Positions 36,116 to 43,337 of a stretch of DNA of 46,154 nt are shown here, one piece after another. Location: positions 1-46,154 of the forward strand of contig NZ_JAFFZM010000038.1 of the NCBI RefSeq assembly GCF_017676345.1, in the 5' to 3' direction. This stretch comes from Streptomyces smyrnaeus. GTDB lineage: Bacteria > Actinomycetota > Actinomycetes > Streptomycetales > Streptomycetaceae. Position 1 is the first letter of the stretch. Each line of letters starts with the position of its first letter. Under the pieces are notes generated by a model. That model saw nothing but the letters and a program-made list of their open reading frames with translations, had not been told where the DNA came from and did no database searches. A program made the translations under genes and the position numbers.

Positions 36116-37834
36116 TCACAGGAAGTAGAGGCGGTTGAGCGAGACGCTCTGTGCCGGCTCGGAGCGCAGCGGCTCGCTGTCCAGCGTCACCAGGCCGGTG
36201 TGCTGGTCGACCTCCACCGTGCCCAGCCGCGCGTTGTGCACCAGGTCGGCCGGGCCGATCCCGCGGGTGCCGCGGACGCCGACCCGGCGGCGCCGGGTCG
36301 GCAGCATGTCACCGCCCCGCTCGACGGCGGCCTGCGACACGAAGGCGACGGACAACTCGGCGGGCGCCGCGCCGTGCGCCCCGAACTGCGGGCCCAGCAC
36401 CAGGGGCTGGCTGGTGTCGGTCGCGGCGTTGGGGTCGCCGGTGACGCCCCAGGCGGGGAAGCCGGACTTGAGGACCAGCTGCGGCTTGGCGCCGAAGTAG
36501 GCGGGGTGCCACAGCACGATGTCGGCCATCTTGCCCACCTCCAGGGAACCGATCTCGTGCGAGAGACCGTGTGCGAGGGCCGGATTGAGGGTCAGCTTGG
36601 CGATGTAGCGCAGCACGCGCGCGTTGTCGTCCTCGCCGGCCCCGCCCCCGTCCGTCCCCGTGATCGCCTCGGCGCCCTCCAGTTCGCCGCGCTCGGCCTT
36701 GAGCTTGGCCGCCATCTGGAACGTACGGCGTACCGTCTCGCCCGCGCGGCCCATGCCCTGCGCGTCGGAGGAGGTGATGCCGATGGCCCCCAGGTCGTGC
36801 AGCACGTCCTCGGCGCCCATGGTGCCCGCGCGGATCCGGTCGCGGGCCATGGCCGCGTCTCCGGGCAGGTCCGGCTTGAGGTCGTGCACCGAGACGATCA
36901 TCCCGTAGTGCTCGGCGACGGCGTCCCGGCCGAACGGCAGCGTCGGGTTGGTGGAGGAGCCGATGACGTTGGGCACCCCCGCCATCCGCAGCACGTTGGG
37001 TACATGACCGCCGCCGCAGCCTTCGATGTGGAAGGCGTGGATGGTCCGCCCGTCCAGCACCGCGAGGGTGTCCTCCACGGCCAGCGCCTCGTTCAGCCCG
37101 TCACTGTGCAGGGCGACCTGGACGTCGTACTCCTCGGCCACCCGCAGCGCGGTGTCCAGCGCCCGGTGGTGCGCGCCCATGTCCTCGTGCACCTTGAACC
37201 CGCAGGCCCCGCCCTCGGCCAGCGCCTCGACCAGCGGCGCCGGATGGGAGGAGGAGCCCCGACCCAGAAAGCCGATGTTGACCGGCCAGGCGTCGAACGC
37301 GGAGAACGCGTGCCCCAGCGCCCAGGGCGAGTTGACGCCCACGCCCCAGACCGGGCCGAACTCCTGACCGATGACGGTGGTGACACCGGAGGCCAGCGAG
37401 GCCTCCATGATGCGCGGGGACAGCAGATGGACATGGGTGTCCACGGCGCCCGCCGTGGCGATCATCCCCTCACCGGAGACGATCGAGGTGCCGGTGCCCA
37501 CGACGACGTCCACCCCGTCGACGGTGTCGGGGTTGCCGGCGCGGCCGATCGCGTGGATACGGCCCTCGCGGATGCCGACGGACACCTTGCGGATGCCCTG
37601 CACGGCGTCGATCACCAGCACATTGCTGATCACCACGTCGCAGGTCTCCCGGACGGCTGCCGCCTTCAGATGCAGCCCGTCCCGCGCCGTCTTGCCGAAC
37701 CCGGCCAGGAACTCGTCTCCCGGCTGCTGCGAGTCGGACTCGACGCGTACGACGAGCCCCGTGTCGCCCAGCCGCACCCGGTCACCCGCTCGGGGTCCGT
37801 GCACGGCCGCGTACTCACGCGCGTCCACGCTCAT
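36116..37834 (-). CDS. ureC: Urease alpha subunit-like protein, non-canonical
   Basis: Encodes 572 residues from ATG 37834, overlapping the ureAB stop by 4 bases (ATGA). Numbering runs with or three behind the Klebsiella enzyme. All nickel ligands are kept: His134 and His136 (DTHVH), the carbamylated Lys214 (FKVHED), His243 (ALHSDG), His269 (AFHIEG) and Asp357 (TSSDAQ). His317 of the flap is kept, but the flap Cys (Cys319 in Klebsiella) is Val316 and the following His is Asp318. The segment after HVH (LLSPRIMEASLASGVTTVIG) departs from the canonical FICPQQ form. Urea hydrolysis is possible, but a related ureido substrate is equally plausible. No ureD/E/F/G gene is near. Confidence 0.9.
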   Translation of the reverse strand: MSVDAREYAAVHGPRAGDRVRLGDTGLVVRVESDSQQPGDEFLAGFGKTARDGLHLKAAAVRETCDVVISNVLVIDAVQGIRKVSVGIREGRIHAIGRAGNPDTVDGVDVVVGTGTSIVSGEGMIATAGAVDTHVHLLSPRIMEASLASGVTTVIGQEFGPVWGVGVNSPWALGHAFSAFDAWPVNIGFLGRGSSSHPAPLVEALAEGGACGFKVHEDMGAHHRALDTALRVAEEYDVQVALHSDGLNEALAVEDTLAVLDGRTIHAFHIEGCGGGHVPNVLRMAGVPNVIGSSTNPTLPFGRDAVAEHYGMIVSVHDLKPDLPGDAAMARDRIRAGTMGAEDVLHDLGAIGITSSDAQGMGRAGETVRRTFQMAAKLKAERGELEGAEAITGTDGGGAGEDDNARVLRYIAKLTLNPALAHGLSHEIGSLEVGKMADIVLWHPAYFGAKPQLVLKSGFPAWGVTGDPNAATDTSQPLVLGPQFGAHGAAPAELSVAFVSQAAVERGGDMLPTRRRRVGVRGTRGIGPADLVHNARLGTVEVDQHTGLVTLDSEPLRSEPAQSVSLNRLYFL

Positions 37835-38559
37835 GCCTCTCCCTCCTCACGCTGACCGCTCCGGGGCCCGGCGCCCAGATATCCGCAGGCCGCCGCGCGT
37901 CGCAGCGCCTCCTCGCGGGCTCCGGGCGCGTCCAGCGGACCGTCCACCAGACCGGCGAAGCCGATGGCCACCCGCTCGCCGCCCAGCGGGACCAGTCCCA
38001 CCTCGGCGGTGCCGCCCGGATCGAAGCGCACCGAGGAGCCGGCGGGCACGGCGAGCCGCATCCCGTAGGCGGCGGCCCGGTCGAAGGACAGCCGGGGGTT
38101 GGCCTCGAAGAAGTGGAAGTGCGAGGTGACGCTGACCGGTACGTCGGCGGTGTTGCGTACGGTCAGCGACAGCGCGGGCGGCCGCGCCGCGTACGCCGCG
38201 TCGGTGTGCTGCTCGGGGCCCGCGGGCAGCACGGCGCCGGGCCCCTGTCCGGTGCCCGGCCCGAGCGGGGCGGGGACCACCGCGAGCCGGGAGCCGTCGT
38301 CGAAGACGGCCTCCACCTGGATCTCGGTGAGCACCTCGGCCACCCCGGGCAGCACGTCGTCGGGGCCGAGCACCGCGCGGCCCGCCTCGATCGCCTCGGC
38401 GAGCCGGCACCCGTCGCGGGCGGCCTCGCACACGGTGTCGGCGATCAGCGCCGTTGCCTCCGGCACGTTGAGCCGTAGCCCTCTGGCCCGTCTGGCCCGT
38501 GCCAGTTCGGCCGTGCCGAAGATCAGCAGGCGGTCACGCTCGGTCGGACCCAGCCGCAC
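37831..38559 (-). CDS. ureAB: Fused urease gamma-beta subunit-like protein
   Basis: Encodes 242 residues from the GTG at 38559 with GGTGGGAGAG just upstream; an ATG-type longer frame reaches 38673 but crosses the operator region. Residues about 1-100 are the gamma domain (LGPTERDRLLIFGTAELARA and VPEATALIADTVCEAARDG), and about 125-235 the beta domain (VRNTADVPVSVTSHFHFFEA, NPRLSFDRAAAYGMRLAVPA), joined by a Gly/Pro linker. Such fusion is known in Helicobacter UreA and in a second urease-like cluster of actinobacteria. It pairs with ureC by a 4-base overlap. First gene of a minus-strand operon; its promoter carries a TetR-type palindrome. Confidence 0.9.
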   Translation of the reverse strand: MRLGPTERDRLLIFGTAELARARRARGLRLNVPEATALIADTVCEAARDGCRLAEAIEAGRAVLGPDDVLPGVAEVLTEIQVEAVFDDGSRLAVVPAPLGPGTGQGPGAVLPAGPEQHTDAAYAARPPALSLTVRNTADVPVSVTSHFHFFEANPRLSFDRAAAYGMRLAVPAGSSVRFDPGGTAEVGLVPLGGERVAIGFAGLVDGPLDAPGAREEALRRAAACGYLGAGPRSGQREEGEA

Positions 38560-38611
38560 GCTCTCCCACCTTCCGGTCGTGGTGATTGTCCCGATGTGTG
38601 TCCGGTCAGCA

Positions 38612-38628
38612 TTTAGAGCATCGCTCAA
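38612..38628. promoter_or_regulatory. Operator 1, in the ureAB promoter
   Basis: TTTAGAGCATCGCTCAA is an imperfect palindrome GAGC-N3-GCTC with flanking TT/AA. On the minus strand it follows a -35-like TTGACT (38636-38631) and overlaps the expected -10 zone (CTAAAT), so binding would block ureAB transcription. It is 53 bases before the ureAB start. Confidence 0.65.
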
Positions 38629-38681
38629 ATAGTCAAGTCTCTGTGCCCACCCATTGACCTCACAGCTACCCATGCTTCAGA

Positions 38682-38696
38682 TTGAGCGCTGCTCAA
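38682..38696. promoter_or_regulatory. Operator 2, in the NCS1 permease promoter
   Basis: TTGAGC-GCT-GCTCAA, a perfect 6-3-6 palindrome typical of TetR-family sites. A TTGACC (38654-38659) lies upstream at -35 distance from TCAGAT (38677-38682), placing the palindrome over the transcription start. It is about 31 bases before the chosen permease ATG. Confidence 0.7.
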
Positions 38697-38727
38697 ACAA
38701 ATGCCGGCCCCAGTCACAGGGAGCACC

Positions 38728-40242
38728 ATGCGGATCGAGCAGCACGGCGTCGATGTGATCCCCGAAGCGGAGCGCACAGGCCGCCCCCGCGACATCGTCA
38801 GCTTTCTCATCGGGTCGAACCTGGCGCTCGGTGTCGTCATCTTCGGCTGGCTGCCGGTCTCCTTCGGGCTCGGCTTCTGGCCCGCCGTCTCCTCACTCGC
38901 GGTGGGCACCCTGGTCGGCACGGTGCTCGTCGCCCCGCTCGCGCTGGTCTCACTGCGCACCGCGACCAACCTGTCGACCAGCAGCGGCGCCCAGTTCGGC
39001 GTACGCGGTCGGCTGCTGGGCTCCGCGATCGGGCTGCTGCTCTCGCTCGGCTACACCGCTTTGACACTGTGGGTCGGTGGCGACGCGATGGTCGGCTCGC
39101 TGGCCCGGCTCTTGGGAATGTCCGACTCGGCCGCCGGCTACGCGCTCGTCTACGCGGTACTTGCCGTGTGCACCGCCGTGTGCGCCGTCTACGGCTACAA
39201 GCTGCTGCTGCGGCTGAGCCGCGTCCTGGCCGTGGGAATGACCGCGCTGCTGATCGTCGGTCTGTTCGCGTACGCGCCGCACTTCACCACCAGGGCGCCG
39301 GCCGGAACCGAGTATCTGCTCGGCGACTTCTGGACCACCTGGCTGCTGTCCGTCGTGGCTGCCGGACTCAGCGGTCCCATCGCCTTCATCACCCTGCTGG
39401 GCGACTACACCCGCTACATGTCGCCGACCCGCCACTCCTCCCGCCGCGTCTACCTCACCACCTGCGCCGGGCTCGTCCTCGGACTGCTGATACCCCAGCT
39501 GTTCGGCACCTTCACCGCGGTGGCCGTGGGCGCCGCCGACGACTACGCGGGGCCGCTGGTGCAGCAGGCGCCGTTCTGGTTCCTGGTACCGCTGCTGCTG
39601 GCCGCCTCCTTCGGCTCGATCGGCAACGCGGGACTGATGCTCTACTCCATGGGCCTCGACCTGGACGCCATCGTTCCGCGCACGACCCGAACCAGGGCCA
39701 CCTACGCCGTGGCCGCCCTGGCGACGGCGCTGGTCTACCTCGGCCACTTCGTATGGGAAGCACAGGACGCGATGACGGCCTTCGTGCTGCTGCTGACCGC
39801 CGTCGGCACCCCCTGGGCCGTGATCGTGCTGATCGGGCACGCGCGCTGCCGGGGCCGCTACGACGCCGAGGCGCTCCAGGTGCTCAACCGGCGTTCGGTG
39901 GGCGGCCGTTACTGGTACACCGCGGGCTGGAACCCGCGCGCCACGCTCGCCTGGGCCACCGGCTCCGCCGTCGGCCTGCTGGCCGTCGACACCCCCCTTT
40001 ACACCGGCCCCCTCGTCCCCCGCCTCGGCGGCTTCGACCTCAGCTTCCTCCTCTCCGCCGCCGTCACGGCGTCGGTGTTCCTGCTGGTGTCGGCGCCCGT
40101 CGGCGCGTCGACCCCCACCTCCGGGCCGGCCCCTGCCTCCGGGCCGGCCCCCGCCTCCACCGCCGGGGACACGCCGGGTGGCCGGCGCTCCGGGGAGGGC
40201 AGCCGGGACGTGGAGGGGCCGGCAGTGGCTCGTCGGCCCTGA
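38728..40242 (+). CDS. NCS1-family nucleobase/cytosine permease
   Basis: Encodes 504 residues from ATG 38728 (MRIEQHGVDVIPEAERTGRP), preferred over the ATG at 38701 because AGGGAGC lies just ahead. About twelve TM helices span 30-450; family segments are FLIGSNLALGVVIFGWLPVS, SLRTATNLSTSSGAQFGVRG, GPIAFITLLGDYTRYM and ASFGSIGNAGLMLYSMGLDL. NCS1 carriers import cytosine, uracil, hydantoin, allantoin or related compounds with H+ or Na+. The C-terminus is Pro/Ala-rich and probably cytosolic. Divergent from the ureAB operon and sharing its operators, it probably imports the compound degraded by those enzymes. Confidence 0.9.
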   Translation: MRIEQHGVDVIPEAERTGRPRDIVSFLIGSNLALGVVIFGWLPVSFGLGFWPAVSSLAVGTLVGTVLVAPLALVSLRTATNLSTSSGAQFGVRGRLLGSAIGLLLSLGYTALTLWVGGDAMVGSLARLLGMSDSAAGYALVYAVLAVCTAVCAVYGYKLLLRLSRVLAVGMTALLIVGLFAYAPHFTTRAPAGTEYLLGDFWTTWLLSVVAAGLSGPIAFITLLGDYTRYMSPTRHSSRRVYLTTCAGLVLGLLIPQLFGTFTAVAVGAADDYAGPLVQQAPFWFLVPLLLAASFGSIGNAGLMLYSMGLDLDAIVPRTTRTRATYAVAALATALVYLGHFVWEAQDAMTAFVLLLTAVGTPWAVIVLIGHARCRGRYDAEALQVLNRRSVGGRYWYTAGWNPRATLAWATGSAVGLLAVDTPLYTGPLVPRLGGFDLSFLLSAAVTASVFLLVSAPVGASTPTSGPAPASGPAPASTAGDTPGGRRSGEGSRDVEGPAVARRP

Positions 40243-40344
40243 ACGGTTCGTCGGACCCGAGCACCCGGGCAGCACGCCACCGGGTACGGGCGCCCGGTAC
40301 GGTGTGCTGCACCACGGCTCCGGTGGCCCGATCGACCACCGACA

Positions 40345-40371
40345 GGGGGCTGTGGGAATCCCACAGCCCCC
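40345..40371 (+). terminator. Hairpin after the NCS1 permease gene
   Basis: GGGGGCTGTGGG (40345-40356) pairs perfectly with CCCACAGCCCCC (40360-40371) around the 3-base loop AAT. No T-tract. A strong stem about 100 bases after the stop codon. Confidence 0.7.
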
Positions 40372-40496
40372 GAGGCCTGCAATGAGAGAGTTCGCTGCTC
40401 ATCGGCCGCCCCCTCATAAGGTTCTGTCCAGCGCTGCCATGAAACAGCCGCGGAGACTGTACGAATCTGACGACGGTGATCGGCGCTGCGGTTTCG

Positions 40497-40502
40497 TAGG
40501 GT
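40497..40502 (+). promoter_or_regulatory. -10 box for leaderless carboxylase beta mRNA
   Basis: TAGGGT matches TANNNT and its last base lies 7 positions before the A of the ATG at 40509. No Shine-Dalgarno sequence exists between them. Confidence 0.55.
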
Positions 40503-40508
40503 CTATAC

Positions 40509-42149
40509 ATGACCGATCTGTCCCAGCCCTCGCCCCAGGCCGAGCAGGCTCCGCCTGGTTCGCCCGGTTCCATTCCCGCGCAGGACACCACTGCTGCGCA
40601 GGACACGCGCGGGCGCGTGGCCGAACTGCACGCGATCCGTGCGCAGGCCTACCAGGGCCCCAGCGAGCGGGCGACCGAGGCCCAGCACGCCAAGGGCAAG
40701 CTGACCGCCCGGGAGCGGATCGAGCTGCTCCTGGACGAGGGCAGCTTCCGCGAGATCGAGCCGCTGCGCCGGCACCGCGCCACGGGCTTCGGGCTGGAGG
40801 AGAAGAAGCCGTACACCGACGGCGTGATCACCGGCTGGGGCACCGTGCACGGCCGGACGGTCTTCGTCTACGCGCACGACTTCCGGATCTTCGGCGGGGC
40901 GCTCGGCGAGGCCCACGCCACCAAGATCCACAAGCTGATGGACAAGGCGATCGCGGCGGGGGCGCCGCTGGTCTCCCTCAACGACGGTGCCGGCGCCCGT
41001 ATCCAGGAGGGCGTCGCGGCCCTGGCCGGGTACGGCGGCATCTTCCAGCGCAACACCAAGGCGTCCGGTGTCATCCCGCAGATCAGTGTGATGCTCGGCC
41101 CCTGTGCGGGCGGCGCGGCATACAGCCCCGCGCTGACCGACTTCGTCTTCATGGTCCGCGACACCTCGCAGATGTTCATCACCGGCCCGGACGTGGTGCA
41201 GGCGGTGACCGGCGCCGAGGTGAGCCAGGACGGCCTGGGCGGCGCCGATGTGCACGCGGCCACCTCCGGCGTGGCGCACTTCGCCTACGACGACGAGGAG
41301 ACCTGCCTGGAGGAGGTCCGCTACCTCCTCTCCCTGCTGCCGCAGAACAACCGGGAGAACCCGCCCGCCGAGCCCACGGCGGACCCCGCCGACCGGCGCG
41401 GTGAAGCCCTGCTGGACCTGGTGCCCGCCGACGGCAACCGGCCGTACGACATGCGCAAGGTCATCGAGGAACTCGTCGACGACGGCGACTTCCTGGAGGT
41501 GCACGAGCGCTGGGCGACCAACATCATCTGCGCCCTGGCCCGGATGGACGGCGAGGTCGTCGGCATCGTCGCCAACCAGCCGCAGTCGCTGGCCGGAGTG
41601 CTGGACATCGAGGCCAGTGAGAAGGCGGCACGCTTCGTGCAGATGTGCGACGCCTTCAACATTCCGATCCTCACCCTGCTCGACGTGCCGGGCTTCCTCC
41701 CCGGCGTCGACCAGGAGCACGGCGGCATCATCCGGCACGGCGCCAAGCTGCTGTACGCCTACTGCAACGCCACCGTGCCCCGTATCTCCGTCGTCCTGCG
41801 CAAGGCGTACGGCGGTGCGTACATCGTCATGGACAGCCAGTCCATCGGCGCCGACCTGACGTTCGCCTGGCCGACCAACGAGATCGCGGTGATGGGGGCC
41901 GAGGGCGCCGCCAACGTCATCTTCCGCAAGCAGATCGCGTCGGCCGACGACCCCGAGGCCATGCGCGCCCGCATGGTCAAGGAGTACAAGGCCGAGCTGA
42001 TGCACCCCTACTACGCCGCCGAACGCGGCCTGGTGGACGACGTCATCGACCCGGTCGAGACCCGCGAGGTGCTCATCCGGTCCCTCGCGATGCTGCGCAG
42101 CAAGCACGCCGACCTGCCGTCGCGCAAGCACGGCAACCCCCCGCAGTGA
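40509..42149 (+). CDS. pccB: Acyl-CoA (propionyl/acetyl) carboxylase beta subunit
   Basis: Encodes 546 residues from ATG 40509. Carboxyltransferase that moves CO2 from biotin to acetyl- or propionyl-CoA, giving malonyl- or methylmalonyl-CoA for fatty acid and polyketide synthesis. Two crotonase-fold halves are visible: the N-half with GKLTARERIELLLDEGSF, LVSLNDGAGARIQEG and GPCAGGAAYSPALTDF, and the C-half with DVPGFLPGVDQEHGGIIRHG, KAYGGAYIVMDS and WPTNEIAVMGAEGAAN. Asp in the GADLTFAW region fits the propionyl-CoA-preferring type, but substrate is not certain. The first 30 residues are variable and low-complexity. Paired with the epsilon subunit just downstream; the biotin-bearing alpha subunit is elsewhere. 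Confidence 0.94.
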   Translation: MTDLSQPSPQAEQAPPGSPGSIPAQDTTAAQDTRGRVAELHAIRAQAYQGPSERATEAQHAKGKLTARERIELLLDEGSFREIEPLRRHRATGFGLEEKKPYTDGVITGWGTVHGRTVFVYAHDFRIFGGALGEAHATKIHKLMDKAIAAGAPLVSLNDGAGARIQEGVAALAGYGGIFQRNTKASGVIPQISVMLGPCAGGAAYSPALTDFVFMVRDTSQMFITGPDVVQAVTGAEVSQDGLGGADVHAATSGVAHFAYDDEETCLEEVRYLLSLLPQNNRENPPAEPTADPADRRGEALLDLVPADGNRPYDMRKVIEELVDDGDFLEVHERWATNIICALARMDGEVVGIVANQPQSLAGVLDIEASEKAARFVQMCDAFNIPILTLLDVPGFLPGVDQEHGGIIRHGAKLLYAYCNATVPRISVVLRKAYGGAYIVMDSQSIGADLTFAWPTNEIAVMGAEGAANVIFRKQIASADDPEAMRARMVKEYKAELMHPYYAAERGLVDDVIDPVETREVLIRSLAMLRSKHADLPSRKHGNPPQ

Positions 42150-42160
42150 TGGGAGCACAC

Positions 42161-42418
42161 ATGAACGAGACCCCGAAGGAGCCCGGCAGTACGGGCCCGC
42201 TGAGCGCCGAGGCGAACAGCGTGGTGCGCGTGGAGAAGGGCCGGGCGAACGCGGAGGAGCTGGCCGCGGTCACCGCGCTGCTCCTCGCCCGCGCCGCCGC
42301 CTCGACCCGCGCCGAGCACACGCAGCCGTCCGCGCACCGTGGGCGCCCGACCAAGGCGGGGTGGCGCCGGCTGGAGCGACAGCACGGCTTCCGCGCCCCG
42401 CACAGCTGGCAGGGCTGA
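42161..42418 (+). CDS. pccE: Acyl-CoA carboxylase epsilon subunit
   Basis: Encodes 85 residues from ATG 42161 with GGGAGC 5 bases upstream; an ATG at 42149 overlapping the beta-subunit stop is the alternative. The VVRVEKGRANAEELAAVTAL segment is the hallmark of the small epsilon subunits of actinobacterial acyl-CoA carboxylases, which bind the beta hexamer and raise activity. The C-terminus (KAGWRRLERQHGFRAPHSWQ) is the usual Trp-rich tail. Its tight linkage to the beta gene supports the call. Confidence 0.9.
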   Translation: MNETPKEPGSTGPLSAEANSVVRVEKGRANAEELAAVTALLLARAAASTRAEHTQPSAHRGRPTKAGWRRLERQHGFRAPHSWQG

Positions 42419-42455
42419 GGCGCGGCCGCAGGGCTGAGGCCGAACAGACGACAAA

Positions 42456-42497
42456 GGCGCGTGCCCGAACCCCGGGAACAGGGTTCCGGCACGCGCC
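42456..42497. terminator. Bidirectional terminator between pccE and the small minus-strand gene
   Basis: A 17-base stem with one mismatch: GGCGCGTGCC and GAACCC (42456-42472) pair with GGGTTC and GGCACGCGCC (42481-42497); loop CGGGAACA. On the minus strand it is followed by TTTGT. It lies between convergent genes. Confidence 0.82.
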
Positions 42498-42587
42498 TCT
42501 GGTTCTTCCGGGTCGCGCAGACGACTGCGCACCTGGCTGTGTGACCAGCGCTGCTGTGTCCTCGGGCGCCGGGCCCGAAGGCGAGGG

Positions 42588-42776
42588 TCAGCTCGCCGGG
42601 GAGTCGACCAGTACGGTGCGGCGCGGGTTGGCGGTCCGCTCCGGAAGGGTGGCTTCCGCCTCCTGGGCCTCATGAGCGGCGACCGCTTCGGTCGTCAGCT
42701 CGTCGGCGTCCTTCAGGTGTGCCAGGGTGGTGCGCCGCGGGTTGGCTATGTTCCGCATGGTCGGTGTGGACTTCAC
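42588..42776 (-). CDS. Small protein with a repeated ANPRRT motif
   Basis: Encodes 62 residues from the GTG at 42776 (site TAAGGG 6 bases upstream); an internal ATG at 42758 is the alternative. The protein contains the hexapeptide ANPRRT twice, at about residues 11-16 (ANPRRTTLAHL) and 49-54 (ANPRRTVLVDSPAS), separated by a Glu/Ala-rich segment. It is hydrophilic, with no signal or TM segment. I recognise no characterised family. It ends at the terminator at 42456-42497. The duplicated motif could be an interaction site or a precursor-peptide element; no modifying enzyme is adjacent. Confidence 0.6.
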   Translation of the reverse strand: MKSTPTMRNIANPRRTTLAHLKDADELTTEAVAAHEAQEAEATLPERTANPRRTVLVDSPAS

Positions 42777-43337
42777 TGGTGCCCTTACCTCGCTCGGCTT
42801 GTCATTTCAGTGCGCTGTGTAAACGCCGAGAGTAGGCGCGCTATTCCCATCCGGAACGTGATCTAGGCAACGACAGGTATGTGAGTTTGCTCACGAGACC
42901 GTTACCAAAACCGACATAAGTAATCGTTGAAACCGGGACCGTAATCGGACACGGCGGGCTAAAGGTGTAATACGCGCGCACTGCCGAGTAGTTGGACACC
43001 GCACGCATCGTCGCGGTCCCGTGCGTTCGACCGGGAGGAATCCGGCATTCCATGGCGGCGGCCGAACTCTTTGTAAAAGTTTGTGTGCGTTCGGTTACCG
43101 ACTCTCAAGGGTTATCCACAGCCCTTGTTGGAGATCCGGCACTGTGCTGGAATTCCACGGACCGCCGCAGGACGAAACAGACCGGAGCGCGACGGGTGCC
43201 ACAGAGCGGCGCCGCGCGACGGTGATGAGGGGACGCGCCGGTCATCACGACCGCCATGGGGGACTCGGACCCCCACGACTCGATACCGTCCCGCCGTCGC
43301 GAGCGGGGGGACGCCTGGTCCAGAGGTTGCGACGCTA
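42777..43337. other. Long divergent intergenic region before cvnA
   Basis: About 560 bases, AT-richer than the surroundings around 42830-43090, with no convincing gene. It contains an inverted repeat GTGAG-TTTG-CTCAC (42881-42894), a DnaA-box hairpin (43106-43127) and a hairpin TGGGGG...CCCCCA near 43257-43274. It must hold promoters for both flanking genes; none was assigned with confidence. Confidence 0.6.
43106..43127. promoter_or_regulatory. DnaA-box consensus inside an inverted repeat
   Basis: TTATCCACA at 43112-43120 is a perfect DnaA-box consensus. It is enclosed by CAAGGG (43106-43111) and CCCTTG (43122-43127), a perfect 6-base inverted repeat. It lies about 220 bases before the kinase start. 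Confidence 0.5.

Noticed and set aside
43260..43337. tRNA-like text GGTCCAGAGGTTGCGA just before cvnA
   Set aside because: No cloverleaf can be formed; only a simple GGGGG/CCCCC hairpin is present.
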